The translations under genes were made by a program, and so were the position numbers. Source: Sphingomonas azotifigens NBRC 15497 (GTDB lineage: Bacteria > Pseudomonadota > Alphaproteobacteria > Sphingomonadales > Sphingomonadaceae). Taken from it: a stretch of DNA of 64,000 nt. The notes under the pieces are model-generated. The model was given only the letters and a program-made list of their open reading frames with translations, was not told the DNA's origin and did no database searches. How positions within the stretch are numbered: the first letter of the stretch is position 1; every line of letters begins with the position of its first letter. The stretch is taken from assembly GCF_002091475.1 (NCBI RefSeq), contig NZ_BCTR01000005.1, positions 18,876-82,875 on the forward strand. Reading direction: 5' to 3'. Shown one piece after another: positions 17,721 through 29,480 of the stretch.

Positions 17721-20700
17721 AACCTTGCGCAGCGGCCCGGCCAAGCTCCACCCGCTGAAGGGCAACCAGAAGCGTGCCAGCGATCCCGGCCGGCACATCT
17801 GGCTGTCCGCCTCTGCCGGCACCGGCAAGACGCAGGTGCTTGCCGCCCGCGTCTGGCGCCTGCTGCTCGCGGGAACCGATCCGTCCGCGATCCTGTGCCT
17901 CACCTTCACCAAGGCGGGTGCGGCGGAAATGTCCGAGCGGATCACCGGCCGGCTCGCCCATTGGGTCCGCGCGAGCGACGCCGAACTGGTCGCCGATCTC
18001 GAGGCGCTGGGCGAGAGCATCTCGCCCGAGGGGCGGGCGCGGGCGCGTACACTGTTCGCCAAGGTGCTCGATGCGCCGGGCGGCGGCATCCGCATCCAGA
18101 CGATCCACAGCTTCTGCCAGGCGCTGCTCGCCGCCTTCCCGATCGAGGCCGGGCTGGTCCCCGGCTTCCGCCCGCTCGAGGCGCGCGAGGAGGCGGTGCT
18201 CGCCCGCGAAACGCTCGCAGAAATGCTGGTGGAGGCGGCGAAGCAGGGGCGGGACGGAGTGATCGACGCGATCGGCGCGCTCAGCCTGCGGCTCGGCGAA
18301 GAGGGCGCCGAGACGTTTCTCAAGGAGTGCGGCCGGGCCGGCGAGGCGCTGGAGGCGCTGCCCAGCGGCATCCAGCCGTTCCTTCGTCGCGCCTTCGATT
18401 TGCCGCAGGGCGATATTCGAGAATGGCTAGCAACAAGCTGTGACGATACGGCTTTCGATGTGCGAACGCTACGCAATATCTCTGCTGCCAATGCCGCCTG
18501 GGGCGGCAAGTTGGGGACGCAGGCTGCCGACAGCATCGCGGCGTGGCTCGCGCGCTCGGCTGAACAACGCGCCGAAACGCTCGACGACCTGCATCTCGTC
18601 TGGGCGACGAAGAAGGGCGAGCCGCGCAGCTTCGCTAAGGGCAAGGCGCCGCCCGATCCGGACTATGCCGAATGGGCCATGCGCCTGCACGAACGCTGCG
18701 GCGCTCTGCTCGATACGGCGGTGCGCGCGACCTATGTCGATCTGCTGGCCGGCGGGCTGGAGGCGGGGCGCGACTATGCCCGCGCCTATGCCGCCGCCAA
18801 GCGCCGGCTGGGCGCGGTGGATTTTGACGACCTGATCGGCCGCACCATCGCGCTGCTCGGCCAGCCGGGCATGGGCGAATGGGTGCGCTACAAGCTCGAC
18901 CAGGTGACCGAGCATGTGCTGATCGACGAGGCGCAGGATACCAACCCGCGGCAATGGGCGATCGTCTCGGCGATCGCCGACGAGTTCTTTGCCGGCGAAG
19001 GCGCGCGTGGCGACCGGCTGCGCACCCTGTTCACCGTCGGCGACTACAAGCAGGCGATCTTCGGCTTCCAGGGCACCGACCCGATCTTCTTCCAGGCCGC
19101 CTTCGAGCGGTTCAAGCAGCTGGCGAACATCCGCAGCGACTATGAAGTCGAGGCGCGCGAGCTCGAATCGCTGTCGCTCACCCACAGCTTCCGCTCGACC
19201 CGGCCGGTGCTCGAGTTCGTCGACGCGGCGATCGGCTTGCTGCCGGCGCCCGGCATGGGCGATCTCAGCGATGCCGAGACGCATGCCAGCGAAGTGCCGG
19301 GGCCGGGCACGGTGACGCTGTGGCCGCCGGTGCTCGCCGGCGGCAGCGAGGCGGACGAGGAGGACTGGATCGGCGACGCCACCCGCGCGCTGGCGGTGCG
19401 GATCGCGCGGCAGATCAAGGCCTGGGTCGGCACGCTGCCGCTCGAAAGCAAGGGGCGGATGCTCGCGCCGGGCGATGTGATGGTGCTGGTCAAGCGGCGC
19501 GGCGACCTTGCCTCGCTGATCGTCGCCCGGCTCTATGCGGAAGGCGTGCCGGTCGCCGGGGTCGATCGCCTGCGGCTCAACGCGCCGCTGGCGGTGCAGG
19601 ATCTGCTCGCGGCGATCCGCTTCGCGCTCCAGCCGGAGGACGATCTGTCGCTGGCGTCGCTGCTGGTCTCGCCGCTGATCGGCTGGAGCCAGGACGAGCT
19701 GATGGCGGCGGCGGTGCGCGAGCGCGGCGGCCTGTGGCGCCACCTGCGCGAAACCCAGCCGGCGGACCGGCTGGCGCCGCTCTACGACCTGCTGCGCCGC
19801 GCCGACCTTGCCACGCCCTACCGGTTCCTCGAGGAAATCCTGTCCGGGCCGCTGCAAGGGCGGCGCAAGCTGCTGCTGCGGCTGGGCGAGGAGGCGCGCG
19901 ATCCGATCGAGGAACTGCTCAACGCCGCGCTTACCTTCGAGACGCGGGCGACCCCGTCGCTCCAGCGCTTCCTCGACTGGTTCGATCGCGGCGATGTCGA
20001 GATCGTGCGCGATGCCGCCCAGCCGCAGCCGGCGGTGCGGGTGATGACCGCCCATGGCTCCAAGGGGCTGCAGGCGCCGCTGGTTATCTTGGCGGACGCG
20101 ACGATCGATCCCAAGTCGAACCGACGCAGCACGCTGAAATGGGCGCCGGACGGGCTCGATCCCTTCCCGATCCTGCGTCCCAAGGGCGCGGAGGTCACCG
20201 AGGTGCTGGCCGAGGCCATGACCGTGGCGAGCGCGCGCGAACTGCAGGAGCATTGGCGGCTCTTCTATGTCGCTGCCACCCGCGCCGAATCGCAGCTGGT
20301 GATCGCCGGTGCGCTTGGCCCCAAGGCCAAGGGCGAACCGCCCGAGGCGAGCTGGTACGCCGCAAGCGTCGCCGCATTCGACGCGCTGGGCGTGCCCGTG
20401 GACGAAGCGGGCGTGCGCACCTTCCGGGGCGTAGTGCCGCCGGCGCCCGGGCGGCCGATCGCGCCGCCAGCGCGCGAGGCCGCGCGGGCTACCCCGGTGC
20501 TGCCTTCCTGGCTGCATGCACCTGCACCGCAGGAAGCGCGGCCGCCGCGGCCGCTCGCGCCCTCGTCGCTTGGCGACGACCGCGTGGCCGATCCGCCGCC
20601 GGGGCCGGCGCTGCGCGCCGCTGCCGAGCGCGGGCGGCTGCTCCACGCGCTGTTCGAACGCCTGCCGGCGGTCGCACCCGGGGCGCGGCGCAGTGCTGCC

Positions 20701-21126
20701 GAGCGCTGGCTTGCCGGGGCGGGGGGTATCGCCGATGCGAGCGCCCGCGCCGAACTGATCGATGCGGCGCTGGGCGTCACCGAGGATCCGCAGTTTGCCG
20801 AGCTGTTCGGCCCCGATGCGCTGGGCGAGGCGCCGATCGCGGCGGTGGTTGCCGACGGCGTGGTCGTCTCGGGCACGGTCGACCGGCTGGTGGTGCTGCC
20901 GGACCGCGTGCGGGTGGTCGACTTCAAGACCGGACGGCGCGCGCCTGCCACGCTCGGCGACGTTCCGCCCTATCATCTGCGGCAGATGGCGGCCTATGCC
21001 GCGGCGCTGCGCGTGATCTTCCCGGCGCGCACGGTGGAGGCGGCGCTGCTCTATTCGGCCGGGCCGCGGCTGTATCTCTTGCCGGACGATCTTCTGGAGG
21101 CGCACAAGCCCGGCTACGCGGGCTAG
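17707..21126 (+). CDS. addA: Double-strand break repair helicase AddA
   Basis: A 1139-residue UvrD-family helicase-nuclease. It has Walker A SAGTGKT (residues ~36-42), motif Ia [17 protein letters not shown], Walker [30 protein letters not shown], motif [18 protein letters not shown] and a C-terminal nuclease domain with VDFKTGRR (Asp1072, Lys1074). It unwinds and degrades DNA ends with AddB. Length matches alphaproteobacterial AddA. It overlaps addB and is followed 83 bases later by trxA, an order common in sphingomonads. Confidence 0.96.
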   Translation: MAATETLRSGPAKLHPLKGNQKRASDPGRHIWLSASAGTGKTQVLAARVWRLLLAGTDPSAILCLTFTKAGAAEMSERITGRLAHWVRASDAELVADLEALGESISPEGRARARTLFAKVLDAPGGGIRIQTIHSFCQALLAAFPIEAGLVPGFRPLEAREEAVLARETLAEMLVEAAKQGRDGVIDAIGALSLRLGEEGAETFLKECGRAGEALEALPSGIQPFLRRAFDLPQGDIREWLATSCDDTAFDVRTLRNISAANAAWGGKLGTQAADSIAAWLARSAEQRAETLDDLHLVWATKKGEPRSFAKGKAPPDPDYAEWAMRLHERCGALLDTAVRATYVDLLAGGLEAGRDYARAYAAAKRRLGAVDFDDLIGRTIALLGQPGMGEWVRYKLDQVTEHVLIDEAQDTNPRQWAIVSAIADEFFAGEGARGDRLRTLFTVGDYKQAIFGFQGTDPIFFQAAFERFKQLANIRSDYEVEARELESLSLTHSFRSTRPVLEFVDAAIGLLPAPGMGDLSDAETHASEVPGPGTVTLWPPVLAGGSEADEEDWIGDATRALAVRIARQIKAWVGTLPLESKGRMLAPGDVMVLVKRRGDLASLIVARLYAEGVPVAGVDRLRLNAPLAVQDLLAAIRFALQPEDDLSLASLLVSPLIGWSQDELMAAAVRERGGLWRHLRETQPADRLAPLYDLLRRADLATPYRFLEEILSGPLQGRRKLLLRLGEEARDPIEELLNAALTFETRATPSLQRFLDWFDRGDVEIVRDAAQPQPAVRVMTAHGSKGLQAPLVILADATIDPKSNRRSTLKWAPDGLDPFPILRPKGAEVTEVLAEAMTVASARELQEHWRLFYVAATRAESQLVIAGALGPKAKGEPPEASWYAASVAAFDALGVPVDEAGVRTFRGVVPPAPGRPIAPPAREAARATPVLPSWLHAPAPQEARPPRPLAPSSLGDDRVADPPPGPALRAAAERGRLLHALFERLPAVAPGARRSAAERWLAGAGGIADASARAELIDAALGVTEDPQFAELFGPDALGEAPIAAVVADGVVVSGTVDRLVVLPDRVRVVDFKTGRRAPATLGDVPPYHLRQMAAYAAALRVIFPARTVEAALLYSAGPRLYLLPDDLLEAHKPGYAG

Positions 21127-21209
21127 GAGCAAAGTTTGCGCGCCTGTGCTTGAGCGGGGGCACCGGCGTCCATAGATTGCCGTCCAACACGAATGCAGGA
21201 GATTTGATC

Positions 21210-21530
21210 ATGGCCACCCAGGCGACCACCGACGCCAATTTCGAAACCGACGTGCTGCAGGCCGACAAGCCCGTCCTCGTCGATTTCTGGGCCGAATGGT
21301 GCGGCCCGTGCCGCATGATCGCCCCCGCGCTCGAAGAGCTTGCCGAGGAACTGGCGGACAAGGTGCAGATCGTGAAGATCAACATCGACGAGAACCCCGA
21401 TGCGCCGACCAAATATGGCGTGCGCGGCATCCCGACGATGATCCTGTTCAAGAACGGCGAACAGGCCGCCACCCAGGTCGGCGCGCTGCCGAAGAGCGCG
21501 ATCAAGCAGTTCATCGAACGCGAGATCTGA
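21210..21530 (+). CDS. trxA: Thioredoxin
   Basis: A 106-residue classical thioredoxin with the redox motif WCGPC (Cys31, Cys34), [16 protein letters not shown] before it, and the cis-proline loop [11 protein letters not shown]. It donates electrons to ribonucleotide reductase, methionine sulfoxide reductases, peroxiredoxins and others in the cytoplasm. The ATG follows GCAGGAGA at good spacing. It may have its own promoter in the 83-bp gap after addA. A repeat copy separates it from the convergent phosphatase gene. Confidence 0.97.
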   Translation: MATQATTDANFETDVLQADKPVLVDFWAEWCGPCRMIAPALEELAEELADKVQIVKINIDENPDAPTKYGVRGIPTMILFKNGEQAATQVGALPKSAIKQFIEREI

Positions 21531-21607
21531 TCGCCTATCGGGCGGCCGTTTCGCGAAGCGCCGGCGGCCGCATCCTGAACAAGGGACGGCGGCCGCTCTG
21601 AATCCTT

Positions 21608-21704
21608 CGTCATTCCCGCGAAGGCGGGAATCCATTTGCCAGGACGCCGGGGGAAAGAGCGGCGGCATCAGTGCCAATGGATCCCCGCCTCCGCGGGGAT
21701 GACA
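21608..21704. repeat. Intergenic inverted-repeat element, copy C
   Basis: About 97 bp, bounded by CGTCATTCCCGCGAAGGCGG and an inverted copy ending CGCGGGGATGACA. The interior has TTTGCCAGGACGCCGGGGGA and GTGCCAATGGAT. It lies between convergent trxA and the phosphatase gene, where its hairpin could also act as a transcription barrier. Confidence 0.85.
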
Positions 21705-21754
21705 TGGTTCTGGCGGAATGGGATCGCTTCTTCCCCGTCCGAGGAAGCATGCGC

Positions 21755-22549
21755 TCAGTCGAACAGCAATTCGGTCGCCCGCTGGCCCAGCGCCGGCGTC
21801 GATGCCGCAACGATGCCCACCCCGTCATCGCCGATCCGATACGGGCTGCCATCCCAGCGGCCGACATAGCCGCCGGCTTCGCGCAGAAACAGCGCGCCCG
21901 GCGCGTGATCCCACACCAGCGTACGCCGGAACACGGCGATGTCGTTCTGGCCCAGCGCGAGCCGGGGATAATTCTCGGCGGCGCAGCGCGGCAGCGGCAC
22001 CAGGTCGAACGCGGCGCCGAACCGGGCAGCGCGCGCGGCATGCTCTTCCTCGGACTGGCCCACCTTCGATACGGCCGCCAGCGGCCGCGCGCCCATGCTC
22101 GGCCGCGCCCGCACCGGAGCCCCATCCACCCACGCGCCGCCGCCCAGCGCGGCATGGCACATCCGCCCGGTCACCGGATCGTAGAGCCAGCCCGCCTGCG
22201 TCACGCCGTCCTCGACCAGCGCGATCATGATCCCGAACGGTGGTTGCCCGGCGGCGAAGTTCGCCGTGCCGTCGATCGGATCGATAATCCAGGCTCGCGC
22301 CGCCGTTGCCTGCGCCATCAGCGCCGGGTTCGCCGCACAGGCTTCCTCGCCAACGATGGCGGCGTCCGCATCGATCGCCGCCAGCCCCTCGGTCAGCCGC
22401 GCCTCGGCCTCGCGATCAGCGATCGTCACCAACTCGCCGGGGGTCTTCTCCAGCACCTCGTCGGCAGCGAGGTTGCGGAAGCGCGGCATCACCACCGCGT
22501 CGGCGACCGTCCGCATCAGCGCGGAAACGGCGGCGTGGTGGCGATGCAT
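21755..22549 (-). CDS. Inositol monophosphatase family phosphatase (histidinol-phosphatase-like)
   Basis: A 264-residue magnesium-dependent phosphatase. The IMPase metal sites are visible: VGEEA, the signature WIIDPIDGTANFAAGQP and, toward the C-terminus, VWDHAPGALFLREAGG. The substrate may be inositol phosphate, histidinol phosphate or another sugar phosphate; sequences of this size are often annotated as the HisN type, but that cannot be decided here. I chose the ATG at 22549 (MHRHHAAVSAL), four bases after the argJ stop; the longer open frame overlaps argJ. It should be co-transcribed with argJ. Confidence 0.88.
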   Translation of the reverse strand: MHRHHAAVSALMRTVADAVVMPRFRNLAADEVLEKTPGELVTIADREAEARLTEGLAAIDADAAIVGEEACAANPALMAQATAARAWIIDPIDGTANFAAGQPPFGIMIALVEDGVTQAGWLYDPVTGRMCHAALGGGAWVDGAPVRARPSMGARPLAAVSKVGQSEEEHAARAARFGAAFDLVPLPRCAAENYPRLALGQNDIAVFRRTLVWDHAPGALFLREAGGYVGRWDGSPYRIGDDGVGIVAASTPALGQRATELLFD

Positions 22550-22553
22550 CGGC

Positions 22554-23780
22554 TCAGCTCCGATAATCGGCGTTGATCGAGATATAGCCATGGGTCAGGT
22601 CGCAGGTCCAAACCGTTGCCCGACCCTCGCCAAGCCCCAGATCGACGCCGATCTCGATTTCCTGCCCCTTCAGGTGCGCGGCGACCGGCGCCTCGTCATA
22701 GCCTTCCACCGCAAGCCCGTCGCGCGCGACCTGGGTGGTGCCGAAGCGGATCGCGAGCCTGTCGCGCTCGGCAGGCTCGCCGGCCTTGCCGACCGCCATG
22801 ACGACGCGCCCCCAATTGGCGTCCTCGCCGGCGATCGCGGTCTTCACCAGCGGCGAGTTGGCGATCGACATGGCGATGCGGTGCGCGCTGCGGTCGCTCT
22901 CGGCGCCCTCGACGGTGATTTCGATCAGCTTCTGCGCGCCTTCGCCGTCGCGCACGACGAGCAGGGCAAGCTGGCGGCAGAGATCGGCGAGCGCGGCGCG
23001 GAAGGCGTCGGCGCCGGCATCCTCGTCGCTGGTTAGCGGTGCATTGCCGGCCTTGCCCGTCGCGAAGGCGAGCACGGTGTCACTGGTCGAGGTGTCGCCG
23101 TCGACGGTGATGCACGAGAAGCTGTTCCCGTTCGCTTCGCTCAGCGCGCGCTGGAGGAACACGGGATCGACCGCCGCATCGGTGAAGATGAAGCCGAGCA
23201 TCGTCGCCATGTCCGGCGCAATCATGCCGGACCCCTTGATGATGCCGGCAAGCGTGACCGTGCGGCCGTCGACCACCGCGGTCGTCACGGCGCCTTTGGT
23301 GAAGGTGTCGGTGGTCATGATCGTCGCGGCGGCGTCTTCCCAGCTGCAGACTTCGGCGGTGTAGGCGGCGTCGAGCCCGGCCTCGGCCTTGTCGATCGGC
23401 AGCGGCACGCCGATCACGCCGGTCGACGAGACGAACACGTCCGAGGGGTCGCAGCCAAGATGCTGCGCGGTGCGCGCGGCGATCGCCTCCACCGCGGCGC
23501 GGCCGCGATTGCCGGTGAAAGCGTTTGAATTGCCCGCATTCACCACGAGCGCGCGTGCCTTGCCGAGCACCAGCGCCTTGCGGCACCACTCCACCTCGGG
23601 CGAGGGGCATTTGCTGCTGGTCAGCACGCCGGCGACGCTGGTGCCTTCGTCGAGCGTGACGAAGGTGAGGTCGCAGCGGTCCCAGTTCTTGTACTGCGCG
23701 CGGGCGACGCGGGGCGTGACGCCGGGAATCGCGGGCAGGGCGGGGAAGGGGCGCGCGAGCGGGGAGGTGCTGGTGGACAT
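22554..23780 (-). CDS. argJ: Bifunctional glutamate N-acetyltransferase / amino-acid acetyltransferase ArgJ
   Basis: A 408-residue ornithine acetyltransferase that moves acetyl between N-acetylornithine and glutamate in the cyclic arginine pathway; many forms can also start the pathway from acetyl-CoA. The self-cleavage site is KGSGMIAPDMATMLGF; cleavage between Ala and Thr leaves Thr as the catalytic nucleophile of the beta chain. Other blocks are NSNAFTGNRG, FVSSTGVIGVPLP and DANWGRVVMAVGKAG. I chose the ATG at 23780 (MSTSTSPLARPF) as the family-like start. It is divergent from the TonB-like pair. Confidence 0.96.
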   Translation of the reverse strand: MSTSTSPLARPFPALPAIPGVTPRVARAQYKNWDRCDLTFVTLDEGTSVAGVLTSSKCPSPEVEWCRKALVLGKARALVVNAGNSNAFTGNRGRAAVEAIAARTAQHLGCDPSDVFVSSTGVIGVPLPIDKAEAGLDAAYTAEVCSWEDAAATIMTTDTFTKGAVTTAVVDGRTVTLAGIIKGSGMIAPDMATMLGFIFTDAAVDPVFLQRALSEANGNSFSCITVDGDTSTSDTVLAFATGKAGNAPLTSDEDAGADAFRAALADLCRQLALLVVRDGEGAQKLIEITVEGAESDRSAHRIAMSIANSPLVKTAIAGEDANWGRVVMAVGKAGEPAERDRLAIRFGTTQVARDGLAVEGYDEAPVAAHLKGQEIEIGVDLGLGEGRATVWTCDLTHGYISINADYRS

Positions 23781-23901
23781 GGGGCTGCCTCGGGTTAGAA
23801 TGCGGCGCGTGCTTCGTGCATGGGGGGGCAAAGATCAATGCTTTTGGTGCGCTGTGGACGGGGATGATGCGCCGACCACGGCCGAGCAATCAGGCCCCGC
23901 C

Positions 23902-24441
23902 ATGACCGGAAATGGTGACGGTCTGCGCCGCACCGTTCTGCTCCTCATCATCGGTCTGACGCTGTTCCTTTTAGGGGCGCTATCCATAGCGCTCTGGCGT
24001 ACCAGCCACAGCATAACGCAGTTGATCGGGGCACACCGGCAGTCCGTTGGCCGATCCACCCCTGTGCCTTCTGCTGCTGTGCAGAGCGCAGCGCCGGTGA
24101 AAGTTGTCGTCACGCCACCACCTGCCGCAGAGCGCTCGGGGCCATATCCCAGGCCGCTACATCCCAGTACACCGCCAGGGTCTTGGGTGACCGATGACGA
24201 TTTTCCGGCCGAGTCGGCCCGGGCGGGGGAGCAAGGCACCGTGGCCTTCACTTTGTTGATCGATGTCCGCGGGTTGCCCGAACGATGTGAGGTGACGGCG
24301 TCCAGCGGGTTCGAACGTTTGGATCGAACAGCATGCAATCTACTGGTGCAGCGCGCGCGCTTCGTTCCTGCTCTTGATGCAAATGGTCAACCGATACGAG
24401 CACCATATAAGGGGCGCTTCACTTGGGTGCTGGCGCGATGA
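23902..24441 (+). CDS. TonB C-terminal-domain protein, first of a tandem pair
   Basis: A 179-residue protein with an N-terminal membrane helix (~10-33, LLLIIGLTLFLLGALSIALW), a proline-rich spacer (~55-100) and a C-terminal TonB-type domain (~105-179): GTVAFTLLIDVRGLPERCEV and SSGFERLDRTACNLLVQRARFVPA. Energy-transducing TonB has this layout, but the proline stretch is short for spanning the periplasm, so this may be a TonB paralogue with another role. I chose the ATG before MTGNGDGL; an in-frame GTG 16 codons earlier is possible. The next gene is a homologue 58 bases downstream. No exbB or exbD adjoins. Confidence 0.75.
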   Translation: MTGNGDGLRRTVLLLIIGLTLFLLGALSIALWRTSHSITQLIGAHRQSVGRSTPVPSAAVQSAAPVKVVVTPPPAAERSGPYPRPLHPSTPPGSWVTDDDFPAESARAGEQGTVAFTLLIDVRGLPERCEVTASSGFERLDRTACNLLVQRARFVPALDANGQPIRAPYKGRFTWVLAR

Positions 24442-24499
24442 TGTCTCCGGGTCGTGACGAGGCGCGATACGACCTGAACTGCCAACTGGGATAAGCAAC

Positions 24500-25156
24500 A
24501 TGTTCTTCTTGATGACGCTGCTGGCGGTACAAGCCCAGAGCGAGATCCCGCTCACGCAGGCGAAACCTCGGACCACGACGCCCTGGATCACCAACGACGA
24601 TTATCCTGCCGAGGATGCGCGTCAGCACCATGAGGGCACTGTCGGGTTTACGCTGCAGATCGACGCGTCCGGTCGCGCCACCAAGTGCGATGTTGTTGCT
24701 TCCAGCGGCTATCCTGGGCTCGACAATGGGGCGTGCTTCCTCCTGATGCGCCGCGCTCGCTTCGATCCCGCGCGGGATGCCAGCGGCAAGGCGGTGGCAT
24801 CGACCTTTGCTGGACGATTCACTTGGAAGCTGGGCAAGACTCCGCCGACGCGGAGCGGAGTGAGTGGAACCGCCGGCTCCGAAGCTCCGCCGCCCCCGAC
24901 AGCGCTCGAAGTCTCGGTTGCCGCGCTTCCCGCCGCGTACAAGCAACCGGCAAAGGCGGCGGTGCGCTTCGGGGCGGATCACCGGGTGAGCGATTGCCGC
25001 ATCGTGGAGTCGAGCGGGAGCGCGGCGGTTGATCGCGCGGCTTGCGCGCAACTTCGAGCGCTCGCTAGCGGTCCTGCGACAAAAGGTACGACATCAGGCC
25101 CCGAAACCGAGACATACACCGTCTCCTTCCGGACCGATCCACCCGCCAAGCCCTAG
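24500..25156 (+). CDS. Periplasmic TonB C-terminal-domain protein, second of the tandem pair
   Basis: A 218-residue protein with a short hydrophobic start (MFFLMTLLAVQAQS) that could be a signal peptide. A TonB-type domain (~35-115: GTVGFTLQIDASGRATKCDV, SSGYPGLDNGACFLLMRRARF) closely resembles the upstream gene's. The second half (~130-215) holds a decayed second copy: AAVRFGADHRVSDCRIVESS, GSAAVDRAACAQLRALA. It lacks the membrane anchor and proline spacer of a true TonB. The conserved cysteine pairs in each repeat (KCDV...GACF, DCRI...AACA) could form disulfides. Function unknown. Confidence 0.7.
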   Translation: MFFLMTLLAVQAQSEIPLTQAKPRTTTPWITNDDYPAEDARQHHEGTVGFTLQIDASGRATKCDVVASSGYPGLDNGACFLLMRRARFDPARDASGKAVASTFAGRFTWKLGKTPPTRSGVSGTAGSEAPPPPTALEVSVAALPAAYKQPAKAAVRFGADHRVSDCRIVESSGSAAVDRAACAQLRALASGPATKGTTSGPETETYTVSFRTDPPAKP

Positions 25157-25249
25157 CTTTTGATTAGACGAACCGTGCGTCGATCCCTATGTGTCGTGCG
25201 TTGCCGCCCGTCGGTTGCGACATGACCACCGTGTAACACAGGGTTTCGC

Positions 25250-25510
25250 TTGGAACTGCTGCTGCTCCTCACTGCGCTTTTTGCGAGCCTGACCGGCGTG
25301 TCGGGCGAGCAGGGGCTGCGTCCGATTCAGGGCGTTGCCGTGGTGCGGGTGGCGGAAGCGGCGCAGGCGGCGGTCCAGCCCGCGCGCGCCATCGTGGCGG
25401 CGGCCGCGGCCTTGCCGGCACCCGTCCGCGTGCTCGCCCTGCCGGTGTTCCACCGTGCCGCCACGCCGCGGCCTGCGCTTCGCCTCGCCTTCGAGCAGCG
25501 GCGCGAATAG
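25250..25510 (+). CDS. Small hypothetical ORF just upstream of secA (possible leader peptide)
   Basis: An 86-residue ORF that starts with TTG behind AGGG (six-base spacing); no in-frame ATG is available. The N-terminus is hydrophobic ([19 protein letters not shown]) but lacks the basic residues of a standard signal peptide. The middle is Ala/Val-rich and the end is Arg/Pro-rich ([15 protein letters not shown]). I do not recognise a family. Its stop lies 126 bases before secA, and a terminator-like hairpin begins six bases after the stop. The arrangement recalls SecM-type secretion monitors, though there is no sequence match to a known arrest motif. It could also be non-coding. Confidence 0.45.
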   Translation: MELLLLLTALFASLTGVSGEQGLRPIQGVAVVRVAEAAQAAVQPARAIVAAAAALPAPVRVLALPVFHRAATPRPALRLAFEQRRE

Positions 25511-25516
25511 CCTTTC

Positions 25517-25541
25517 CGGCCCGTTCCGCGGGCCGTTTTCC
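25517..25541 (+). terminator. Terminator-like hairpin between the small ORF and secA
   Basis: A perfect 7-bp stem CGGCCCG / CGGGCCG with loop TTCCG is followed directly by TTTTCCC. It sits between the small ORF stop and the secA ribosome site, so it could stop transcription, attenuate secA, or be cleared by ribosomes translating the ORF. Confidence 0.6.
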
Positions 25542-25635
25542 CTTCCGTCGCCGCGCCCGTGCGCGGCACGCCCGCGATGGCCTCGCCGCTTCCGGCGGCC
25601 GTCGCGCACTCCATCAAAACAGGTCAGGAATTCGC

Positions 25636-28380
<2,745 letters not shown>

Positions 28381-28420
28381 TTGCCGATCGAGCGAAGTAG
28401 TGACAGTTCCTAAAAGCCAT

Positions 28421-28517
28421 CGTCATTCCCGCGAAGGCGGGAATCCATTGCCCTAAGCGCCGGGGGAAAGAACTTCGGCATCAGCGCCAATGGATCCCCG
28501 CCTTCGCGGGGATGACG
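28421..28517. repeat. Intergenic inverted-repeat element, copy D
   Basis: About 97 bp, bounded by CGTCATTCCCGCGAAGGCGG and its inverted copy ending CGCGGGGATGACG. The interior reads GCGCCGGGGGAAAGAA and CAGCGCCAATGGAT, shared with copies B and C. It lies between convergent secA and the lipoprotein gene. Confidence 0.87.
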
Positions 28518-28575
28518 GGTTGATTTGGCCGAGTACGCTCGCATCCCGGCAAGCGGGAGGAAGCGAAAAAGAAGA

Positions 28576-28612
28576 GGGCGGCGCCGGCATCCCGGCACCG
28601 CCCTTTCTGTTT
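28576..28612. terminator. Bidirectional terminator, secA / lipoprotein gene
   Basis: A 12-bp stem GGGCGGCGCCGG / CCGGCACCGCCC with one mismatch and a four-base loop. On the plus strand it is followed by TTTCTGTTT; on the minus strand, past AAAAAGAAG, by a T-rich run. It sits 14 bases past the lipoprotein stop and is the main stop for both convergent units. Confidence 0.8.
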
Positions 28613-28625
28613 CGACAAACTGCGA

Positions 28626-29216
28626 TCAGCGCGTCTGCGGCATCTGGATCTTCGGCCCCAGCCGTTCCTTCACCTCGCGCGCATCGAAGGCGCGGATGTT
28701 GTCGGCGGGCTTAGGACCCTTGCCCATCACGATCTCCGCCATCGCCTCGTAGCGGTCGACGGTGCGGATATCGACATTGCGGTCGAAGAAGGGATCGCCC
28801 CAGAACGGATCCCAGCTGCGCCAGCCCCAGCGCGGGCTGTAATAGCGCCAGTAGGGGCTCCAATAGCCCCAGGGCCCCGGGCCGCCAATGCCCGGCGTCG
28901 CATAGGTCTGGGTCTTCTTCTCGGTGTCGCGGCTCGACAGGACGAAATAGTCATAGCCGTTCTGCAGCGTCAGCTCGGCCGACCGATAGAGCAGATAGCG
29001 CTCCACCGTCTCGCGCGAGGTCAGGCTGTTGCCCGAAAAGCTCACCCGGAACCGATTTTCCTCGATCTGCTCGTCCGAATAGCCGTTGCGCACCGATCCG
29101 CTCGCCGAGGCGGGCTGGTAGGGCGTGGCGGTCATGCACGATGCGAGCGAGAGGCTGCCCGCGACCATCAGGCCGAGTGCTGCCAGCCGCCGGCCCTTCT
29201 GTGATGAAATTGGCAT
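28626..29216 (-). CDS. Lipoprotein of the CC0125/CC1285 type
   Basis: A 196-residue protein with a lipoprotein signal: basic start, hydrophobic core and lipobox LASC with Cys27 as the lipidated residue. The mature part opens with a short linker and then ENRFRVSFSGNSLTSRETVERYLLYRSAELT. That block resembles, from memory, the alphaproteobacterial lipoprotein family named after Caulobacter CC0125/CC1285. A Trp/Tyr/Pro/Gly-rich middle (~115-150) follows. It should sit in the periplasm attached to a membrane; function unknown. It has its own promoter region upstream (29217-29340). Confidence 0.82.
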   Translation of the reverse strand: MPISSQKGRRLAALGLMVAGSLSLASCMTATPYQPASASGSVRNGYSDEQIEENRFRVSFSGNSLTSRETVERYLLYRSAELTLQNGYDYFVLSSRDTEKKTQTYATPGIGGPGPWGYWSPYWRYYSPRWGWRSWDPFWGDPFFDRNVDIRTVDRYEAMAEIVMGKGPKPADNIRAFDAREVKERLGPKIQMPQTR

Positions 29217-29348
29217 TGTTCCTCCGACACTTGTAAGCAGTAAACGTCGCCGAATGCCCCTCGAACGCGCGAGCCGGCGAAACTCTCCCGCGCGTTCACG
29301 CGGTGAGGCGTGGCACAGCTGCGATTGACGGTGGCTGAACGGCGCCTG

Positions 29349-29480
29349 TCAAGCCAGCGGATCGGGTACTTCGCGAGCGTCCTCGCCGCGCAAATCGCTC
29401 GGCGCGATCGGGGCGATGCATCTCCAGGGGACAATCGAGACCGGCGGGTTGGAACAGGTGAAGACGATTGCGCCGATCAC
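29349..29480 (-). CDS. Possible tiny ORF coupled to adenine deaminase
   Basis: A GTG at 29480 overlaps the adenine deaminase stop as GTGA, giving a 43-residue ORF (VIGAIVFTCSNPPVSIVPWR then a polar tail ending VPDPLA). Third codon positions are mostly G or C, as in neighbouring genes. I recognise no family. It could be a real small protein, the remnant of a longer gene, or chance. Confidence 0.28.
   Translation of the reverse strand: MIGAIVFTCSNPPVSIVPWRCIAPIAPSDLRGEDAREVPDPLA

Noticed and set aside
15168..18644. A 1158-residue open frame antisense to addB and addA
   Set aside because: It spans the junction of two clear genes on the other strand and has low-complexity composition; a shadow frame.
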